This document shows, one piece after another, positions 23,059-32,047 of a DNA stretch of 64,000 nt (position 1 is the stretch's first letter; the number at the start of each line of letters is the position of its first letter). The notes below the pieces were generated by a model, which had not been told where the DNA came from, did not search any database, and saw only the letters and a program-made list of their open reading frames with translations. The translations under genes were made by a program, and so were the position numbers. Origin of the DNA: Mesorhizobium sp. LSJC280B00 (GTDB lineage: Bacteria > Pseudomonadota > Alphaproteobacteria > Rhizobiales > Rhizobiaceae); the NCBI RefSeq assembly GCF_000502835.1, contig NZ_AYVL01000017.1, positions 57,455-121,454 on the forward strand, read 5' to 3'.

Positions 23059-23703
23059 ATGTCCATCCTTCTTGTCACATCGAGCCCGCGCGGCGCTGCC
23101 TCGCACTCGACCCGAATTGCTACTGAATTCGCTGAAAAGCTTGTTGCCGCCGATCCGTCGAACACGCTTGTCGTGCGCGACCTCGTCGCCAATCCGTTGC
23201 CGCACATCGATGCCGATTATGCGACCGGCATCTACACGCCGGCCGAAGCGCGCACCTCACGCCAGGCTGAAGTCGTTGGCGTCTCCGATGTCGTGCTGGA
23301 TGAACTATTCGCGGCCGATACGGTGATTCTCGCCACCGGCTTCATCAACTTCAACATCTCCTCGACGCTGAAGTCCTGGGTCGATCACATTGCCCGTTCC
23401 GGCAAGAGCTTTGCCTATGGCGAGAACGGCCCCAAGGGGCTCGTCACCGGCAAGAAGGTCTACATCGTACTGGCTTCGGGCGGCATCTATTCCGAAGGTG
23501 CGGCCGTGCAGTTCGATCACGCCATTCCCTACCTGCGCAGCGTGCTTGGCTTCCTCGGCATGACCGATGTCGAGGTCATCCGCATCGAAGGGGTCGGCAT
23601 GGGCGCCGATGCGGTGGCAGCAGCGCTGGCCAAGGCCTCGACCAAGGTCGACGCCATTGTGGCTGCGACCGGAAATGCCGAGCGCGTGGCCACCGCGGCA
23701 TAA
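23059..23703 (+). CDS. azoR: FMN-dependent NADH:quinone/azo reductase (AzoR)
   Basis: The 214-aa flavodoxin-like enzyme reduces quinones and azo compounds with NADH. FMN-binding features are present: SSPRGAASHST at the N terminus, ATGFINFNISSTLKSWVDHI (the usual P-x-YNF is here G-F-INF) and LASGGIYSEG. The length matches AzoR. It is divergent from LysR and followed by a strong palindromic terminator, so it is monocistronic. Confidence 0.9.
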   Translation: MSILLVTSSPRGAASHSTRIATEFAEKLVAADPSNTLVVRDLVANPLPHIDADYATGIYTPAEARTSRQAEVVGVSDVVLDELFAADTVILATGFINFNISSTLKSWVDHIARSGKSFAYGENGPKGLVTGKKVYIVLASGGIYSEGAAVQFDHAIPYLRSVLGFLGMTDVEVIRIEGVGMGADAVAAALAKASTKVDAIVAATGNAERVATAA

Positions 23704-23726
23704 AGCGTCAGCATCGTCTGAATTGT

Positions 23727-23757
23727 ACAAGGGCAGGCGCCGGCGCCTGTCCTTGTT
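23727..23757 (+). terminator. Palindromic terminator after azoR
   Basis: A near-perfect 15-bp-arm palindrome (ACAAGGGCAGGCGCC with GGCGCCTGTCCTTGT) ending in TTGTTGT, 24 bp past azoR. Confidence 0.7.
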
Positions 23758-23834
23758 GTCGTTGGCGACAACCTATTGTGGTGGGCCACACAACCGCCAT
23801 TGGTTATTCCGCTTGTCTGCGCTATCGGTCGCGG

Positions 23835-25217
23835 ATGTTCCTTTCCGTTGCCACAACGCACCGTCCGGCCACCGATCTCGGTTTCTTGCTGCACAAGCAT
23901 CCGGATCGCCTGCACGAGACCGACCTGTCTTTCGGCAAGGCGTGGCTGTTCTATCCCGAGGCAACCGAAGACCGTTGCGAGGCTGCACTCCTGCTCGATG
24001 TCGATCCTGTGGGACTGGTGCGGGGCAAGGGCCAGGCAGAAGGCCTGCTCGACCAATATGTGAACGACCGGCCTTACGCAGCATCATCCTTCCTGTCGGT
24101 GGCGCTGAACAAAATGCTGCGGACGGCGATGACCGGTATATCGAAGGAGCGCCAGGAACTGGCCGACAGCGAACTGCCGCTGGAAGCCGTGGTTACTCCA
24201 CTGCCAATGCGCGGCGGTGAGGTTCTGGTTCGAAGTTTGTTCGAACCCATGGGCTGGACAGTCGATCTGACGCCAATCGAAGGAAACGGGGGTGCTGCAG
24301 GCGAGCCCCGATATGGCCATCTGAAGCTGACTGGCACGGGCCGACTCAGCGCCTTGTTGAACCACCTCTATGTGCTGATCCCGGTGATGGACGATGCCAA
24401 GCATTATTGGGTCGGCGAAGCAGAGATCGACAAGCTGCTGTCCAAAGGCGAAGGCTGGCTGGAAAACCATCCGGCCAAAGACCTGATCGTGCGCCGCTAT
24501 CTTGGCAATCGCAGGGCCTTGACCCGCATCGCCCTGGAGCGACTGGCTCCCGAGACGGCTGGCGAGGCACAACCTGCCGAGTTGCGCGTCACGCCCGAGG
24601 AAGCGCTTGAGACGCCTATCCGGCTCAACGATCTGCGCATGGACGCAGTTGTCCACGCCATTCGGGCGACGGGAGGAACCACGGTTGCGGACCTGGGATG
24701 CGGTGAAGGCAAGCTGCTCGACAGGCTGGTGCGCGAGCGATGGATCCACAAGCTGTTCGGTCTGGATCCGGCGGCGCGCGAACTGGAATGGGCCGCAAAG
24801 CGTCTCAAGCTGAACGAATTAGGCGGGCCGCCCGAGGGCCGGGTCACGCTGCTGCATGGATCGCTGACCTACCGGGACAGCCGTTGGGCCGCAGCCGACA
24901 TCGCCGTTCTGGTCGAGGTCATCGAGCATCTCGACGAGGACAGGCTGCCCCTGGTCGAACGCATCGTTTTCGGTGAGACGGCGCCCAAATCCGTCATCGT
25001 GACCACTCCGAATGCGGACTACAACGCTCTGTTTCCAAGACTGGTCTCTGGCGCATTTCGCCATCCCGATCACCGTTTCGAATGGAGCCGGGCTCAGTTC
25101 CAAGCCTGGGCGGCCAAAATCGGCGAGATCTATGGCTATGCAGCCATCTTCAGCGGTATCGGAGCCGAGGACCCGACCCTCGGCGCCCCCACACAGATGG
25201 CGGTGTTCACCCGATGA
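23835..25217 (+). CDS. Hen1, RNA 3'-terminal ribose 2'-O-methyltransferase
   Basis: Bacterial Hen1 methylates the 2'-OH at a cleaved RNA end before Pnkp seals it, making the repaired RNA resistant to the same ribotoxin cut. Both halves are intact in 460 aa: the N-terminal ligase-activating domain (VATTHRPATDLGFLLHKHPD) and the C-terminal methyltransferase with SAM motif VADLGCGEGKLLDRL and the metal site VEVIEHLDEDRL. ATG 23835 matches the family N terminus. It overlaps pnkp by 4 nt (ATGA), the usual Hen1-Pnkp operon. Confidence 0.92.
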   Translation: MFLSVATTHRPATDLGFLLHKHPDRLHETDLSFGKAWLFYPEATEDRCEAALLLDVDPVGLVRGKGQAEGLLDQYVNDRPYAASSFLSVALNKMLRTAMTGISKERQELADSELPLEAVVTPLPMRGGEVLVRSLFEPMGWTVDLTPIEGNGGAAGEPRYGHLKLTGTGRLSALLNHLYVLIPVMDDAKHYWVGEAEIDKLLSKGEGWLENHPAKDLIVRRYLGNRRALTRIALERLAPETAGEAQPAELRVTPEEALETPIRLNDLRMDAVVHAIRATGGTTVADLGCGEGKLLDRLVRERWIHKLFGLDPAARELEWAAKRLKLNELGGPPEGRVTLLHGSLTYRDSRWAAADIAVLVEVIEHLDEDRLPLVERIVFGETAPKSVIVTTPNADYNALFPRLVSGAFRHPDHRFEWSRAQFQAWAAKIGEIYGYAAIFSGIGAEDPTLGAPTQMAVFTR

Positions 25218-26882
25218 GAGAACCCGATAAGACCAACCTCACCATTCCTGACTTCGCCCTCGTCGTGCTGATCGGCTCGACCGGATCGGGCAAGTCGACT
25301 TTCGCCGCCAAGCATTTCCTGACGACCGAGATTATCTCAGTTCGCTCTGTACGGCGAGACCACAGGCGAGACCGACGAGTTCGGGCTGCCCGTCCGTGCC
25401 GACTGGGCTGCGGCCTATCGTGGCAAGACGGCCATTATCTATGGACATACGCCCACGCTATCGGCCGAATGGGTCAACAACACCCTGTGCATCGACACCG
25501 GATGCGTATTCGGCGGCAAGCTGACGGCCTTGCGCTGGCCGGAACGCGAACTGGTCGAGGTGCCGGCAATCCAGACCTGGTCGGAGCCGATACGTCCGCT
25601 GGGCGGGTCCGGTCCCGGTAAATCGGCACAGGCCGACGCCGACGGCGTGCTCGATTATCAGGATGTCTCCGGTCGCCGTTGGATCGAGACCGGACTGAGG
25701 GGCCGGATTGTCGTGGCCGAGGAGAACGCGTCGGCAGCACTGGAGGTGATGAGCCGCTTCGCGCTCTCGCCGCAATGGCTGATCTATCTGCCGCCGACCA
25801 TGTCGCCGTCCGAGACCAGCAGCCAGGACGGCTGGCTGGAACGTCCGGAGGATGCCTTCGCTTACTTCCGCGAGCGCGGCGTTGCGCAGATCGTGTGCGA
25901 GGAGAAGCACATGGGTTCGCGGGCAGTGATCGCGCTCTGCCGGAACGCGCAGGCGGCACGCAGCCGCTTCGGGGTCCCTGGCGACGAAACCGGCGCAATC
26001 TGGACCCGCACCGGACGCTCCTTTTTCAACGACAGTGCCATGACGGAGGGCCTGCTCGCCCGTCTCCGCGCCGAGGTCGACACGGCGGATCTGTGGAAAG
26101 AATTGAACAGCGACTGGCTGCTGCTGGACGCCGAGATAATGCCTTGGTCGGCCAAAGCCGGCAGTCTGATCGAAAGCCAGTATGCGCCTGTGGCCACATC
26201 CTCTGCCGCCGGTCTCAAGGCCAGCAGCGAGGCGCTGGCCCGTGCGATGGCGCGAGGCGTCGATGCAGCCGGCCTGAACGCACGCCTTGAAGACCGGGCC
26301 GTCCGCGCAGCCAAATACGCCACCGCCTGGGCGCCCTACGTATGGCCGGTTTCGGGCGTCGAGGACCTTAAGGCCGCGCCTTTCCACCTGCTGGCCAGCG
26401 AGGGACGTGTTTGGTTTGACCAGGACCATGTCTGGCACATGTCGCTCGCGGACCGTCTGGCCGCCCGTGGCGGCGTGGTCACGCCGACTCGATGCCGTAT
26501 GGTTGATCTGGCCGACGGCAGCGCGTGTGCCGAGGCCGTCGCCTGGTGGGAAGCGCTGACTGGCGTAGGCGGCGAAGGCATGGTGGTCAAACCACGCGAC
26601 TTCGTCAGCCGTGGCAAGAAGGGGCTCATCCAGCCGGCGCTGAAGGTCCGCGGCCCGGAATATTTGCGCATCACCTATGGTCCCGAATATGACGCGCCCG
26701 ACAATCTCGTCCGCCTCCGAGAACGCGGCCTGGCCGGCAAGCGCAGCCTGGCGCTCAGAGAGTTCGCGCTTGGCCACGAAGCGCTAACGCGATTTGTCGC
26801 CAAGCAGCCGCTACGCCGGGTTCACGAGTGTGTCTTCGCCGTGCTGGCGTTGGAAAGCGAGCCAATCGACCCAAGGCTGTAG
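25214..26882 (+). pseudogene. pnkp broken by an internal deletion (RNA repair kinase-phosphatase-ligase)
   Basis: The frame starts MREPDKTNLTIPDFALVVL with the kinase P-loop IGSTGSGKST, but near nt 25335 it jumps into another frame. There it resumes with the end of the phosphatase domain (YGETTGETDEFGLPVRADWA, IIYGHTPT, CIDTGCVFGGKL) and a complete-looking ligase domain with nucleotidyl lysine in EEKHMGSRA. Compared with the family's roughly 850 residues, about 290 codons are missing, covering most of the kinase and phosphatase. The ligase part stays open from about 25340 to 26882 and could be made from an internal start such as TTG 25530. Confidence 0.85.
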
Positions 26883-26890
26883 TAGCCGAT

Positions 26891-27181
26891 CTATCCGAAG
26901 ATCTTCTCGCCTTGCTCGTCGACCAGCTGGATGCCCTTTTTGATCGAGATGTCGACAGCGTCATCAAGCCCGGCAAAGCGGTCGGCGCGGATGAATTTGT
27001 GCTCCTTCATCACGCCGTCGATCTCCTTCGAAACCACGCCGCAGGTCTGGTACTGGCCCTCCGCCTTGTAGGGCGTGGCGCTGATCAAAAATCCCTTGTG
27101 CTCGATCTGCTTTGCCGGCGCCGCTGTCTTTGGCTCGGCGGCTTCGTTGCCTCCGCCGAAAAGACGCTTCAGAAAAGACAT
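26891..27181 (-). CDS. HlyU-family protein
   Basis: The 96-aa protein begins MSFLKRLFGGG, followed by a low-complexity linker and the HlyU-type domain EHKGFLISATPYKAEGQYQT, EHKFIRADRF and DDAVDISIKKGIQLVDEQGE. HlyU of Vibrio activates haemolysin genes, but in Rhizobiales these small proteins are of unknown target. It is convergent with the pnkp pseudogene (8 bp between stops). Confidence 0.82.
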   Translation of the reverse strand: MSFLKRLFGGGNEAAEPKTAAPAKQIEHKGFLISATPYKAEGQYQTCGVVSKEIDGVMKEHKFIRADRFAGLDDAVDISIKKGIQLVDEQGEKIFG

Positions 27182-27294
27182 GGGGGATCCTCCAACGGCA
27201 ATCATCCTGCACCACATAGCGCGGTGCAGGATGATTTTCAGTACCGGTCCTTGGCCGAGCGGGCAAGGGCCGCAGCTTGCTTGGCAGCCAGAGA

Positions 27295-27978
27295 TCAGTC
27301 GCGCGCCAACGCTTCCAAGGCCTCTGCGGCAGCTTCCAATATGCTGATTGCCTCGGCCTGCTTTGCTTCAGGCGCATCGACGATCTCGCCGAGCGCGGCG
27401 CGCAGCCGGTGGCGCACGGCGCGAAACTCGTCGCGCTTTTCCGAGCGGCCGCGGCCGCGCCGGCCACCGTCGCCGTCATCGTTCCAGCCGAACCAGTCGC
27501 GCGCCTTCGCCATCTTGCGGCCGAAGCGCTCGAGATGTTCGAGCACGTGGTCGATCATCTCGCGATTTTCGTTGAGGTGCGCCTGCCCAGCCTCGGTGAT
27601 TGAAAACACCTTCTTGTTGCCTTCCGCCGCAGAAACGGCGTATCCGGCCTCTTCCAGGAAGGTCAGCGTCGGGTAGACCACGCCGGGGCTCGGGCTGTAG
27701 AAGCCGCTGGTGCGCTCCTCCAGCGCCTTGATGATGTCGTAGCCGTGCCGCGGCGCCTCGGCCAGCAGCGACAGCGTGATCAGCTTGAGATCGCCGTCGG
27801 CCAGCATGCGGCCGGCGCGGAACATGTCGCCCGGCCCGCCGCGTCCGCCGCCTCTCATGCCATGCCCGAACGGGCCAAAGCCGCCGCCACGTCCGCCGAA
27901 CTTGCCGGCCATATGCATGAAGACGCGCTCGGCGCGTTCGCCGAAACGATGATGGCTGAAATGATTGTCTTTGTGCAT
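27295..27978 (-). CDS. PadR-family transcription regulator
   Basis: The 227-aa protein has a Gly/Arg/His-rich N terminus (FGGRGGGFGPFGHGMRGGG) and then the PadR winged helix (LKLITLSLLAEAPRHGYDII; FYSPSPGVVYPTLTFLEEAG) and a helical C terminus with RRGRGRSEKRDE. Two copies of an operator-like repeat lie upstream (27995-28064). The upstream repeats suggest autoregulation; the partner gene is not evident. Confidence 0.9.
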   Translation of the reverse strand: MHKDNHFSHHRFGERAERVFMHMAGKFGGRGGGFGPFGHGMRGGGRGGPGDMFRAGRMLADGDLKLITLSLLAEAPRHGYDIIKALEERTSGFYSPSPGVVYPTLTFLEEAGYAVSAAEGNKKVFSITEAGQAHLNENREMIDHVLEHLERFGRKMAKARDWFGWNDDGDGGRRGRGRSEKRDEFRAVRHRLRAALGEIVDAPEAKQAEAISILEAAAEALEALARD

Positions 27979-27994
27979 TGTCTGCTCCTTGAGT

Positions 27995-28064
27995 TATGTC
28001 TTACGATATATCTCACTTAAGTGCCCGCCACGGTCGAGTCAAGATATATCTTACGATGTATCTG
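27995..28064. promoter_or_regulatory. Two PadR operator-like repeats, 50 bp apart
   Basis: TCTTACGATATATCT (27999-28013) and TCTTACGATGTATCT (28049-28063) are direct copies, each with flanking AT-rich TATGTC or ATATATC. The spacing of exactly 50 bp puts them on the same DNA face. They precede the PadR start at 27978. Confidence 0.6.
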
Positions 28065-28248
28065 AAAATGGCACCAGCAGGATTGATTTCGCCAGCGAGG
28101 GCAGCTAGAGGGTGCATGAGGGCCGAAGGCCGCTCCGTAAGCGTCTGACGTGAAGCAACGCATCCACCCCGGTCGTTCCGGGCAGTTACGCCGACAATAC
28201 CGGCGAAAGGATGCAAGGCGACGAACCGGATGCTTCAGGGAAATCCAA

Positions 28249-28506
28249 ATGACCATGAAAACCCCGCGCAGCAAGCTGCCTGCGCGCTATGCCGCCGTGC
28301 TCGGCCCGCTGGTGCTGTCGTTGCTGATGACGTTCATCGTGTCGTTCATCTCGACACTGAAAAGCCTTGGCTTCCAGCCCGACATGCTGGCCACTTGGCT
28401 GACGGCTTGGGGCCTGTCCTGGCTGGTGGCCTTTCCGACGCTGCTGCTGGTGCTGCCGGCGGTGCGCCGCATCGTTGGCTGGCTTTGCGAGCCCGTGGCT
28501 CGATAG
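28249..28506 (+). CDS. DUF2798 small membrane protein
   Basis: The 85-aa protein has two membrane segments (AAVLGPLVLSLLMTFIVSFI and LTAWGLSWLVAFPTLLLVLP) with short charged ends. It fits DUF2798, a two-helix inner-membrane family of unknown role. ATG 28249 is preferred over the open frame upstream because the added residues are not family-like. Confidence 0.75.
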   Translation: MTMKTPRSKLPARYAAVLGPLVLSLLMTFIVSFISTLKSLGFQPDMLATWLTAWGLSWLVAFPTLLLVLPAVRRIVGWLCEPVAR

Positions 28507-28569
28507 CAGGGCACGCGAAAGGCCTGGAAACAATCTCCGGACCTTTCGGTGCGGAGCGAATAATACCCG

Positions 28570-28950
28570 TTACCAGCGGCCTTTGCGCCGGTTCCAGGCA
28601 TAGAGCAGATCGGCAAAGCGATCATAGCCATAGCGCGTCAACGGCCGTGCGCCGGGATTGCCGAACAGCGTTGCGAGCCAGCCTTCGCCGGGCGTCGTCC
28701 GCCATACAGCAATGGCAACATCGGCGCCGGCCAGCAATTTGCCGTCGGCGTCGATCGCATACAGCCGGCGCCGGATGTCCTCCAGCCTTATGCCGTATCC
28801 GGCCAGCGCCGCCGGTTCGGCATTGATGTCGCGAAATTCGATCCGGCCGGCCTTGACCGCCTCGATCAGCCGCCGCTTCTGCCGGTTGATACCGGCATCA
28901 CAGACCGGACAGCGCGTATTATACCAGACGGTCAGCAGAGGCTTGCTCAT
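28570..28950 (-). CDS. DCC/DUF393 thiol-disulfide family protein
   Basis: The 126-aa protein starts MSKPLLTVWYNTRCPVCDAG; the CPVC is the thioredoxin-like motif of the DCC (DUF393) family, followed by IEFRDINAEPAALAGYGI and YAIDADGKLLAGADVAIAVW, also family-typical. A thiol oxidoreductase role is likely but the substrate is unknown. The Shine-Dalgarno is weak. Confidence 0.82.
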   Translation of the reverse strand: MSKPLLTVWYNTRCPVCDAGINRQKRRLIEAVKAGRIEFRDINAEPAALAGYGIRLEDIRRRLYAIDADGKLLAGADVAIAVWRTTPGEGWLATLFGNPGARPLTRYGYDRFADLLYAWNRRKGRW

Positions 28951-29052
28951 ATTTCGAAACGGCACCAGAGGACACGCACGGATTATCCGAGAAATGCCGT
29001 TGCGCCGCAACGTGACACGATACCGGCGGAATGGCCGGTTTCGCTGATCCAG

Positions 29053-29139
29053 GTCGCCCAAAGGGTATGCAGCGGTTTTACGATAACGACATGCATGAGC
29101 TTAAAGCGCGTCGCAAAGGCCGTTCAGCGCGACGCGCTT
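29053..29139. repeat. Intergenic repeat with a perfect hairpin
   Basis: GTCGCCCAAAGGGTATGC, AGCGGTTTTACGATAACGAC and ATGCAT resemble the stretch at 39486-39530. An 11-bp-arm hairpin follows (AAGCGCGTCGC, 29104-29114, with GCGACGCGCTT, 29129-29139). I recall this motif (TGCGTAGCGGTTTTGGG, then ACGACATGCAT and AAAGCGCGTCGC) as a dispersed intergenic repeat of Mesorhizobium and relatives. Confidence 0.5.
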
Positions 29140-29152
29140 CAGGAGCAGCGGC

Positions 29153-29446
29153 TCACCCGAGCGAGGTGATGATCTCGCGATAGGCATCCTCCGGGAAAGC
29201 CTTGAGCGTCCGAGTCCTGACGTTGCCAGCCGTCGCCAGCATTAACGAGAAACGAGCCAGGACGGCATCGTCGGGCGCTTCGAGCACCGCCACCATGTCG
29301 CAATCCCCCATGGTGAGATAAAATGCCTTGAATGATCCGCCCATGTCTCCCAGCATCTTCTTGGCGGCATCGAGCCGCTTCGGCGACTCGCGCACGTTTT
29401 TGGCGCCTTGTTCCGTCCAGTTGATCAGCACGATGTAAGTTGTCAT
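29153..29446 (-). CDS. GYD-domain protein
   Basis: The 97-aa single-domain protein, MTTYIVLINWTEQGAKNVRE, has MGDCDMVAVLEAPDDAVLAR (the GYD position is GDCD here) and ends at a ferredoxin-like strand (VRTRTLKAFPEDAYREI). GYD proteins are small conserved dimers with no assigned role. ATG 29446 was chosen for the family N terminus. Confidence 0.82.
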   Translation of the reverse strand: MTTYIVLINWTEQGAKNVRESPKRLDAAKKMLGDMGGSFKAFYLTMGDCDMVAVLEAPDDAVLARFSLMLATAGNVRTRTLKAFPEDAYREIITSLG

Positions 29447-29604
29447 GGCACACCTCCCTCCGGGGCCACGGAGCACGGCGTCAACCGCCGGGGCGGGCAT
29501 CCGGGTTTGTCGCCCAGAAATGCATCCGATACGAAATTATCCTCCCGCAAGCCGCAGGCCGCAAGAGCGATAGCGTCGAATAGCCGATCGCCTATGCACA
29601 AACG

Positions 29605-29629
29605 AAAAAGGGCGCCGACGGCGCCCTTT
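29605..29629 (-). terminator. rpoD terminator
   Basis: AAAGGGCGCC-GAC-GGCGCCCTTT stem with a run of T on the minus strand, 23 bp past the rpoD stop. Confidence 0.85.
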
Positions 29630-29651
29630 GAATCCCTAACCCTTGTTGGCC

Positions 29652-31673
29652 TCAGCTGTCGAGGAAGCTTCTGAGCTTGCGCGACCGGCTCGGGTGCTTG
29701 AGCTTGCGCAGCGCCTTGGCTTCGATCTGGCGGATACGCTCGCGGGTGACCGAGAATTGCTGGCCGACCTCTTCAAGCGTGTGGTCGGTGTTCATGCCGA
29801 TGCCGAAGCGCATTCTGAGCACGCGCTCTTCGCGCGGCGTCAGCGAGGCCAATACGCGCGTCGTCGTCTCGCGCAAATTGGCCTGGATCGCTGCGTCGAT
29901 CGGCAGGATCGCCATCTTGTCCTCGATGAAGTCGCCAAGATGCGAATCCTCCTCGTCGCCGACCGGCGTTTCGAGCGAGATCGGCTCCTTGGCGATCTTC
30001 AGCACCTTGCGCACTTTTTCCAGCGGCATGGCGAGCTTTTCCGCCAGTTCTTCTGGCGTCGGCTCGCGGCCGATCTCATGCAGCATCTGGCGCGAGGTGC
30101 GCACGATCTTGTTGATCGTTTCGATCATGTGCACCGGAATGCGGATGGTGCGCGCCTGGTCGGCGATCGAGCGGGTGATCGCCTGCCGGATCCACCACGT
30201 CGCGTAGGTCGAGAACTTGTAGCCGCGGCGGTATTCGAATTTGTCGACCGCCTTCATCAGGCCGATATTGCCTTCCTGGATCAGGTCGAGGAACTGCAGG
30301 CCGCGATTGGTGTATTTCTTGGCGATGGAGATGACGAGGCGCAGATTGGCCTCGACCATTTCCTTCTTGGCGATCGCGGCTTCGCGCTCGCCCTTCTGCA
30401 CCTGGTTGACGATCTTGCGGAATTCCTGGATCGAAATCGCCGTCTCGGTGGCGAGGTTCTGGATCTCCGCGCGCAGGTCGCGGATGGCGTCCTTCTCGTT
30501 CTTGGTGAATTCCTTCCAGCCGCGCGAAGTCAAATTGCCGATCGAGCGGGTCCAGTTCGGATCGAGCTCCGAGCCCTGATATTCCTTGAGGAATTCCTCG
30601 CGGCGCACGCCATAGCTTTCGGCCAGCCTGAGCAGCTTGCCTTCGTTCTGCACCAGGCGCTTGTTGATGTCGTAGAGCTGCTCGACCAGCGCCTCGATGC
30701 GCGCCGTGTTCAAGGACAGCGACTTCACCGCCTTGATCAGCTGGTCCTTCAATTCCTTCAGCCGGCGGTCCTGGCTGGGCGACAGCGTGCCGGCGGCGGC
30801 CAGCCGGTTCTCGACCTGCTGGTCCTGCAGCTTGCGCAGTTTCTTGTAGGTGTCGGCAATGACGTCGAGCGTCTCCATCACCTGCGGGCGCAGTTCCGCT
30901 TCCATCGCCGCCAGCGACAGGCTCGCCTCGTCATCGTCTTCCTCGTCGTCGTCCACCAGGCCACGCGTGTCGCCGCCGACATTGGTGATGTCGTCCTCGT
31001 CCTCGCGCGAACGGCGCGACTTTTCCTCGGTCTTGGCTTCCTCGATACGCTCGACAACCGGCGCCTGCTTGGCCTCCGGCCCGGCATAGGTCGCCTCGAG
31101 GTCGATGATCTCGCGCAGCAGGATCTTCGATTCGTTGAGCTCGTCACGCCAGATGATGATGGCCTGAAAAGTCAGCGGGCTTTCGCAAAGGCCCGCGATC
31201 ATCGTCTCGCGGCCGGCCTCGATGCGCTTGGCGATCGCGATTTCGCCCTCGCGCGACAGAAGCTCCACCGAGCCCATCTCGCGCAGATACATGCGGACCG
31301 GGTCGTCGGTTCGGTCGGTCGGCTCTTTCTTGGTCGTGGTGGCGGCGACGGCGGTGCCGGTCTGCTCGGCGAGCTCGTTGGCGTCTTCCTCGGCATCAGC
31401 GGCGGTGTCGGCGGCTTCGGGCTCCTCGCCCTGCTCGTCGTCCTCGACCACGTTGATGCCCATGTCGGAAAGCATGGCCATCGTGTCCTCGATCTGCTCG
31501 GAGGTCACTTCCTCCGAGGGCAGCACCGAATTCAGCTCGTCCATGGTGACATAACCGCGCTTCTTGGCGGCCTTGATCATCTTTTTGACAGCATCGTCGG
31601 AAAGGTCGAGCAGAGGGCCATCGGTCGCGGCCTCGCGTTCGGTCTCGACTTCTTCCTTTTCTTTTGTCGCCAT
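29652..31673 (-). CDS. rpoD: Primary sigma factor RpoD (sigma 70)
   Basis: The housekeeping sigma subunit of RNA polymerase, 673 aa. Region 1.1 (DGPLLDLSDDAVKKMIKAAK) and a long acidic spacer (residues about 60-115) are followed by region 1.2 (TDDPVRMYLREMGSVELLSR), the non-conserved insertion, region 2 with LDLIQEGNIGLMKAVDKFEY and GYKFSTYATWWIRQAITRSI, region 3, and region 4 with TLEEVGQQFSVTRERIRQIE. ATG 31673 gives the normal start MATKEKEEVE. It lies downstream of dnaG on the same strand, the conserved macromolecular-synthesis arrangement, with its own 374-bp leader. Confidence 0.98.
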   Translation of the reverse strand: MATKEKEEVETEREAATDGPLLDLSDDAVKKMIKAAKKRGYVTMDELNSVLPSEEVTSEQIEDTMAMLSDMGINVVEDDEQGEEPEAADTAADAEEDANELAEQTGTAVAATTTKKEPTDRTDDPVRMYLREMGSVELLSREGEIAIAKRIEAGRETMIAGLCESPLTFQAIIIWRDELNESKILLREIIDLEATYAGPEAKQAPVVERIEEAKTEEKSRRSREDEDDITNVGGDTRGLVDDDEEDDDEASLSLAAMEAELRPQVMETLDVIADTYKKLRKLQDQQVENRLAAAGTLSPSQDRRLKELKDQLIKAVKSLSLNTARIEALVEQLYDINKRLVQNEGKLLRLAESYGVRREEFLKEYQGSELDPNWTRSIGNLTSRGWKEFTKNEKDAIRDLRAEIQNLATETAISIQEFRKIVNQVQKGEREAAIAKKEMVEANLRLVISIAKKYTNRGLQFLDLIQEGNIGLMKAVDKFEYRRGYKFSTYATWWIRQAITRSIADQARTIRIPVHMIETINKIVRTSRQMLHEIGREPTPEELAEKLAMPLEKVRKVLKIAKEPISLETPVGDEEDSHLGDFIEDKMAILPIDAAIQANLRETTTRVLASLTPREERVLRMRFGIGMNTDHTLEEVGQQFSVTRERIRQIEAKALRKLKHPSRSRKLRSFLDS

Positions 31674-32047
31674 AGTCTTTATTTTCTCCAAGCGGCTGAG
31701 TATCAAAGCCGCGTAAGCTGCCGGTCCGGTCAAATTGGATGCGCTCCTTCCAGAACGCGCTTTACCGGGCCAGTAACTGCATCTCTCGTTAAGTCCAGAT
31801 TAACCCTGATATCTGTGGCAAGCTGACTGCCTGTCCAGTGATCAGTACCTTACATCGCTGCATTCCCGTCGATGCCGGGGCGGGTTAACGTTTCGAATCG
31901 ACCTGATTCCGCCATTCTGGCGGAAGGTCAAGCGCCTCTCGCATGATTCGCATGAAAAAAGCGAATCAATTACCCGACTTAGAGCACCGCACGCTTGATT
32001 CAACGCGCAAGCACGTCCTTACATTTCAGTCTTCTGGAGGCTTCGAT
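31674..32047. other. dnaG-rpoD intergenic region
   Basis: 374 bp without a gene. It contains a perfect hairpin TTCCGCCA/TGGCGGAA (31907-31925) and an inverted repeat GATTCGC/GCGAATC (31945-31967) that could end dnaG transcription or serve the rpoD promoter. No clear -35/-10 was assigned. Confidence 0.5.

Noticed and set aside
29643..31826. A 727-codon frame antisense to rpoD
   Set aside because: It is only the shadow of the rpoD reading frame; its Asp/His/Leu-rich translation has no recognisable domain.
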